Part shown: positions 7,345 through 7,958 of the stretch, piece by piece | How positions within the stretch are numbered: the first letter of the stretch is position 1 | Layout of the letters: each line of letters opens with the position of its first letter | Assembly: GCA_031581485.1 (NCBI GenBank) | Contig: JAVLBA010000092.1 | Location: 1-7,958 of the forward strand | Direction: 5' to 3' | Source of the DNA: BM506 sp031581485 | GTDB lineage: Bacteria; Desulfobacterota; Desulfobulbia; Desulfobulbales; SURF-16 | DNA: 7,958 nt | Notes under the pieces: generated by a model | What the model was told of the DNA's origin: nothing | Seen by the model: only the letters and a program-made list of their open reading frames with translations | Databases searched by the model: none | Program-made: the position numbers and the translations under genes

Positions 7345-7427
7345 ATTCAGAAATAAGAAATAAGAATTCAGAAATAAGAATTCAGGTTTCAGGATTGAAA
7401 ATTCAGTTTTCAGTATTCAGTATTCAA
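7345..7427. repeat. ATTCAG-rich low-complexity direct repeats
   Basis: ATTCAG occurs at 7345, 7366, 7380, 7401 and 7415, with the variants TTTCAG and ATTCAA between and after. The 15-mer ATTCAGAAATAAGAA is repeated exactly at 7345-7359 and 7366-7380. The tract is AT-rich, unlike the surrounding GC-rich genes, and ends about 28 bp before the start of symporter A, so it would form part of that gene's leader or promoter region. Similar tracts occur between genes in many environmental bacteria; no function is claimed. Confidence 0.75.
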
Positions 7428-7441
7428 GTTGCAAGCACCTC

Positions 7442-7522
7442 TTTTTCACCACAGAGACACAGAGACACAGAGAGCATAAGGTCCTGAAATCTTTGTGCCT
7501 TTGTGTCTCTGTGGTGAAAAAA
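7442..7522. repeat. 81-bp palindromic intergenic repeat (MITE/REP-like)
   Basis: Two arms of about 31 bp, starting with TTTTTCACCACAGAGACACA on the left (7442-7472) and ending with its near-complement on the right (about 7491-7522), pair with roughly three mismatches around an 18-nt centre. Each arm also contains tandem ACACAGAG units. The form is that of a small non-autonomous palindromic element; 'CACCACAGAGACACAGAG' repeats are widespread between genes in several phyla. As RNA from either strand it would fold into a long hairpin between the IS end and symporter A. Confidence 0.85.
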
Positions 7523-7545
7523 AGTATCTCCCCTTCCTCGCATAT

Positions 7546-7558
7546 ATGGTCCGCCCCT
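7546..7558 (-). repeat. 13-bp repeat AGGGGCGGACCAT, copy near the IS end
   Basis: Read on the minus strand this site is AGGGGCGGACCAT, an exact match to positions 31-43 on the plus strand. It lies about 250 bp past the transposase stop, where the right end of an IS110/IS1111-type element could fall. It may be part of the element's terminus. With only 13 bp matching, chance is possible. Confidence 0.35.
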
Positions 7559-7810
7559 GGTTTGCAAGAGAGAAATGTTGTGAGCATGAAGGAATAGTTG
7601 CAGCCATATATCCGGCATCTTGTTGGAGGATTTTGTCCTCCGTGCCCTGATGGAATACGCTCATCTCCGTCCTTAACAGTGACGCGGCCTTTCTCATGGA
7701 GGCCTTTGCGAGGATCAGGTTTTCGGAGATGCAGGTCTTACCTTTCATGCCATCACTGGTGTTTTTCTCTTAGCAACTGTTGGCGGGTGGTATCTTTTTT
7801 TTAGTGTGTC
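7559..7810 (-). other. Structured 3' non-coding side of the IS110/IS1111-type element
   Basis: The 250 bp after the transposase stop contain several inverted repeats. One is a perfect 6-bp hairpin, GGAGGA/TCCTCC with a 5-nt loop (7625-7641). Another is an exact 8-bp pair, CATCTCCG (7662-7669) with CGGAGATG (7724-7731), enclosing a smaller GGCC/GGCC hairpin (7686-7704). In IS1111-group elements the guide RNA (seekRNA, a relative of the bridge RNA) is encoded downstream of the transposase, so this is the expected place for one. The RNA itself is not demonstrated; boundaries are approximate. Confidence 0.35.
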
Positions 7811-7958
7811 CTATGCGGCAACAAGCAGATCCTGAGGTCGATATTCTTCTCCCTTCTTCAGCAATGCAAACGCTGTTCGCACCATTTTATTCGCCATGGC
7901 CACCACCGCGATATTCTTATGCCGTCTTGTCATAAGGGCTTTGGCCCAGCAGCTGGTG
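7811..7958 (-). CDS. IS110/IS1111-family transposase, C-terminal end (partial)
   Basis: An open frame enters from the window edge and ends at a TAG (7811-7813), giving 48 residues. The stretch TRRHKNIAVVAMANKMVRTA followed by a LLKKGEEYRP-type ending is characteristic of the C-terminus of transposases in the IS116/IS110/IS902 family, a DEDD-plus-serine type of recombinase. The ANK...ALL...YRP pattern resembles the IS1111 group more than classical IS110, but this is by eye. The catalytic domains lie outside the window, so it cannot be said whether the element is intact. There is no frameshift in the visible part. It is transcribed toward the symporter block, so read-through into it is possible. 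Confidence 0.85.
   Translation of the reverse strand, partial: TSCWAKALMTRRHKNIAVVAMANKMVRTAFALLKKGEEYRPQDLLVAA

Larger units (their letters stand above)
7317..7810. other. Gene-free stretch between IS remnant and symporter A
   Basis: This 494-bp stretch has no convincing protein gene. From right to left it holds the 3' non-coding side of the IS110/IS1111-type element with hairpins, a 13-bp repeat copy, an 81-bp palindromic repeat and an ATTCAG-rich tract. The promoter of the symporter block should be here, but neither a clear sigma-70 pair nor a sigma-54 -24/-12 site could be identified on the minus strand by eye. Confidence 0.6.

Noticed and set aside
7428..7442. A GGTGCTTGCA sequence upstream of symporter A resembling part of a sigma-54 promoter
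   Set aside because: The GG and GC elements are too close together for a -24/-12 promoter.
7446..7748. A 100-codon minus-strand open frame between the transposase and symporter A
   Set aside because: Its last 25 or so codons run through the palindromic repeat, its middle overlaps the hairpins of the IS end, and the translation shows no domain or membrane segment. It is more likely non-coding IS sequence.
1..7958. CRISPR arrays, tRNA or rRNA genes
   Set aside because: No regularly spaced direct repeats with unique spacers and no tRNA-like or rRNA-like stretches were seen; the ATTCAG repeats are too short and irregular.

Overview
The window reads as a chromosomal piece of a Gram-negative bacterium, most likely of the former Deltaproteobacteria (Desulfobacterota, possibly a Desulfobulbales-type sulfate or sulfur metaboliser). 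This placement rests on protein style (a PilR/PilS-like pair, VC_2705-type symporters with a DUF4212 partner) and on the short intergenic repeats. It is inference, not a database result. All five intact genes and the one partial gene lie on the minus strand, so gene order is described from high to low coordinates.

Right edge (7811-7958): the last 48 codons of an IS110/IS1111-type transposase run off the window. About 490 bp without a convincing gene follow (7317-7810). This stretch holds the presumed 3' non-coding end of the insertion sequence with several hairpins, an 81-bp palindromic repeat of the 'CACCACAGAGACACAGAG' kind, and an ATTCAG-rich low-complexity tract ending just before the first symporter gene.

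Transport block (3361-7316): two paralogous sodium:solute symporter large subunits of about 590 residues enclose a small two-helix DUF4212-type subunit. The small subunit is 3 bp from, and almost certainly translationally coupled to, the second large subunit. The first large subunit has no private small subunit in the window. Both large subunits carry a long loop, predicted periplasmic, with an EF-hand-like calcium loop: complete in the first protein, lacking the last ligand in the second. A strong intrinsic terminator at 3266-3299 closes the block.

Regulatory block (79-3163): a sigma-54-dependent NtrC/PilR-type response regulator is followed after 31 bp by a six-helix membrane histidine kinase with PAS, HisKA and HATPase domains. 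The pair resembles PilR/PilS, but the order is regulator first and no pilus gene is visible. A role in controlling the adjacent organic-acid-type transporters is plausible but unproven. No convincing -24/-12 promoter was found by eye upstream of the transport genes.

Most of the window is ordinary in content. The more unusual points are the EF-hand loops, the shared or missing small subunit, a 71-bp nearly identical patch between the two diverged symporters, and the structured end of the IS110/IS1111-type element, which might hold a guide (bridge/seek) RNA.
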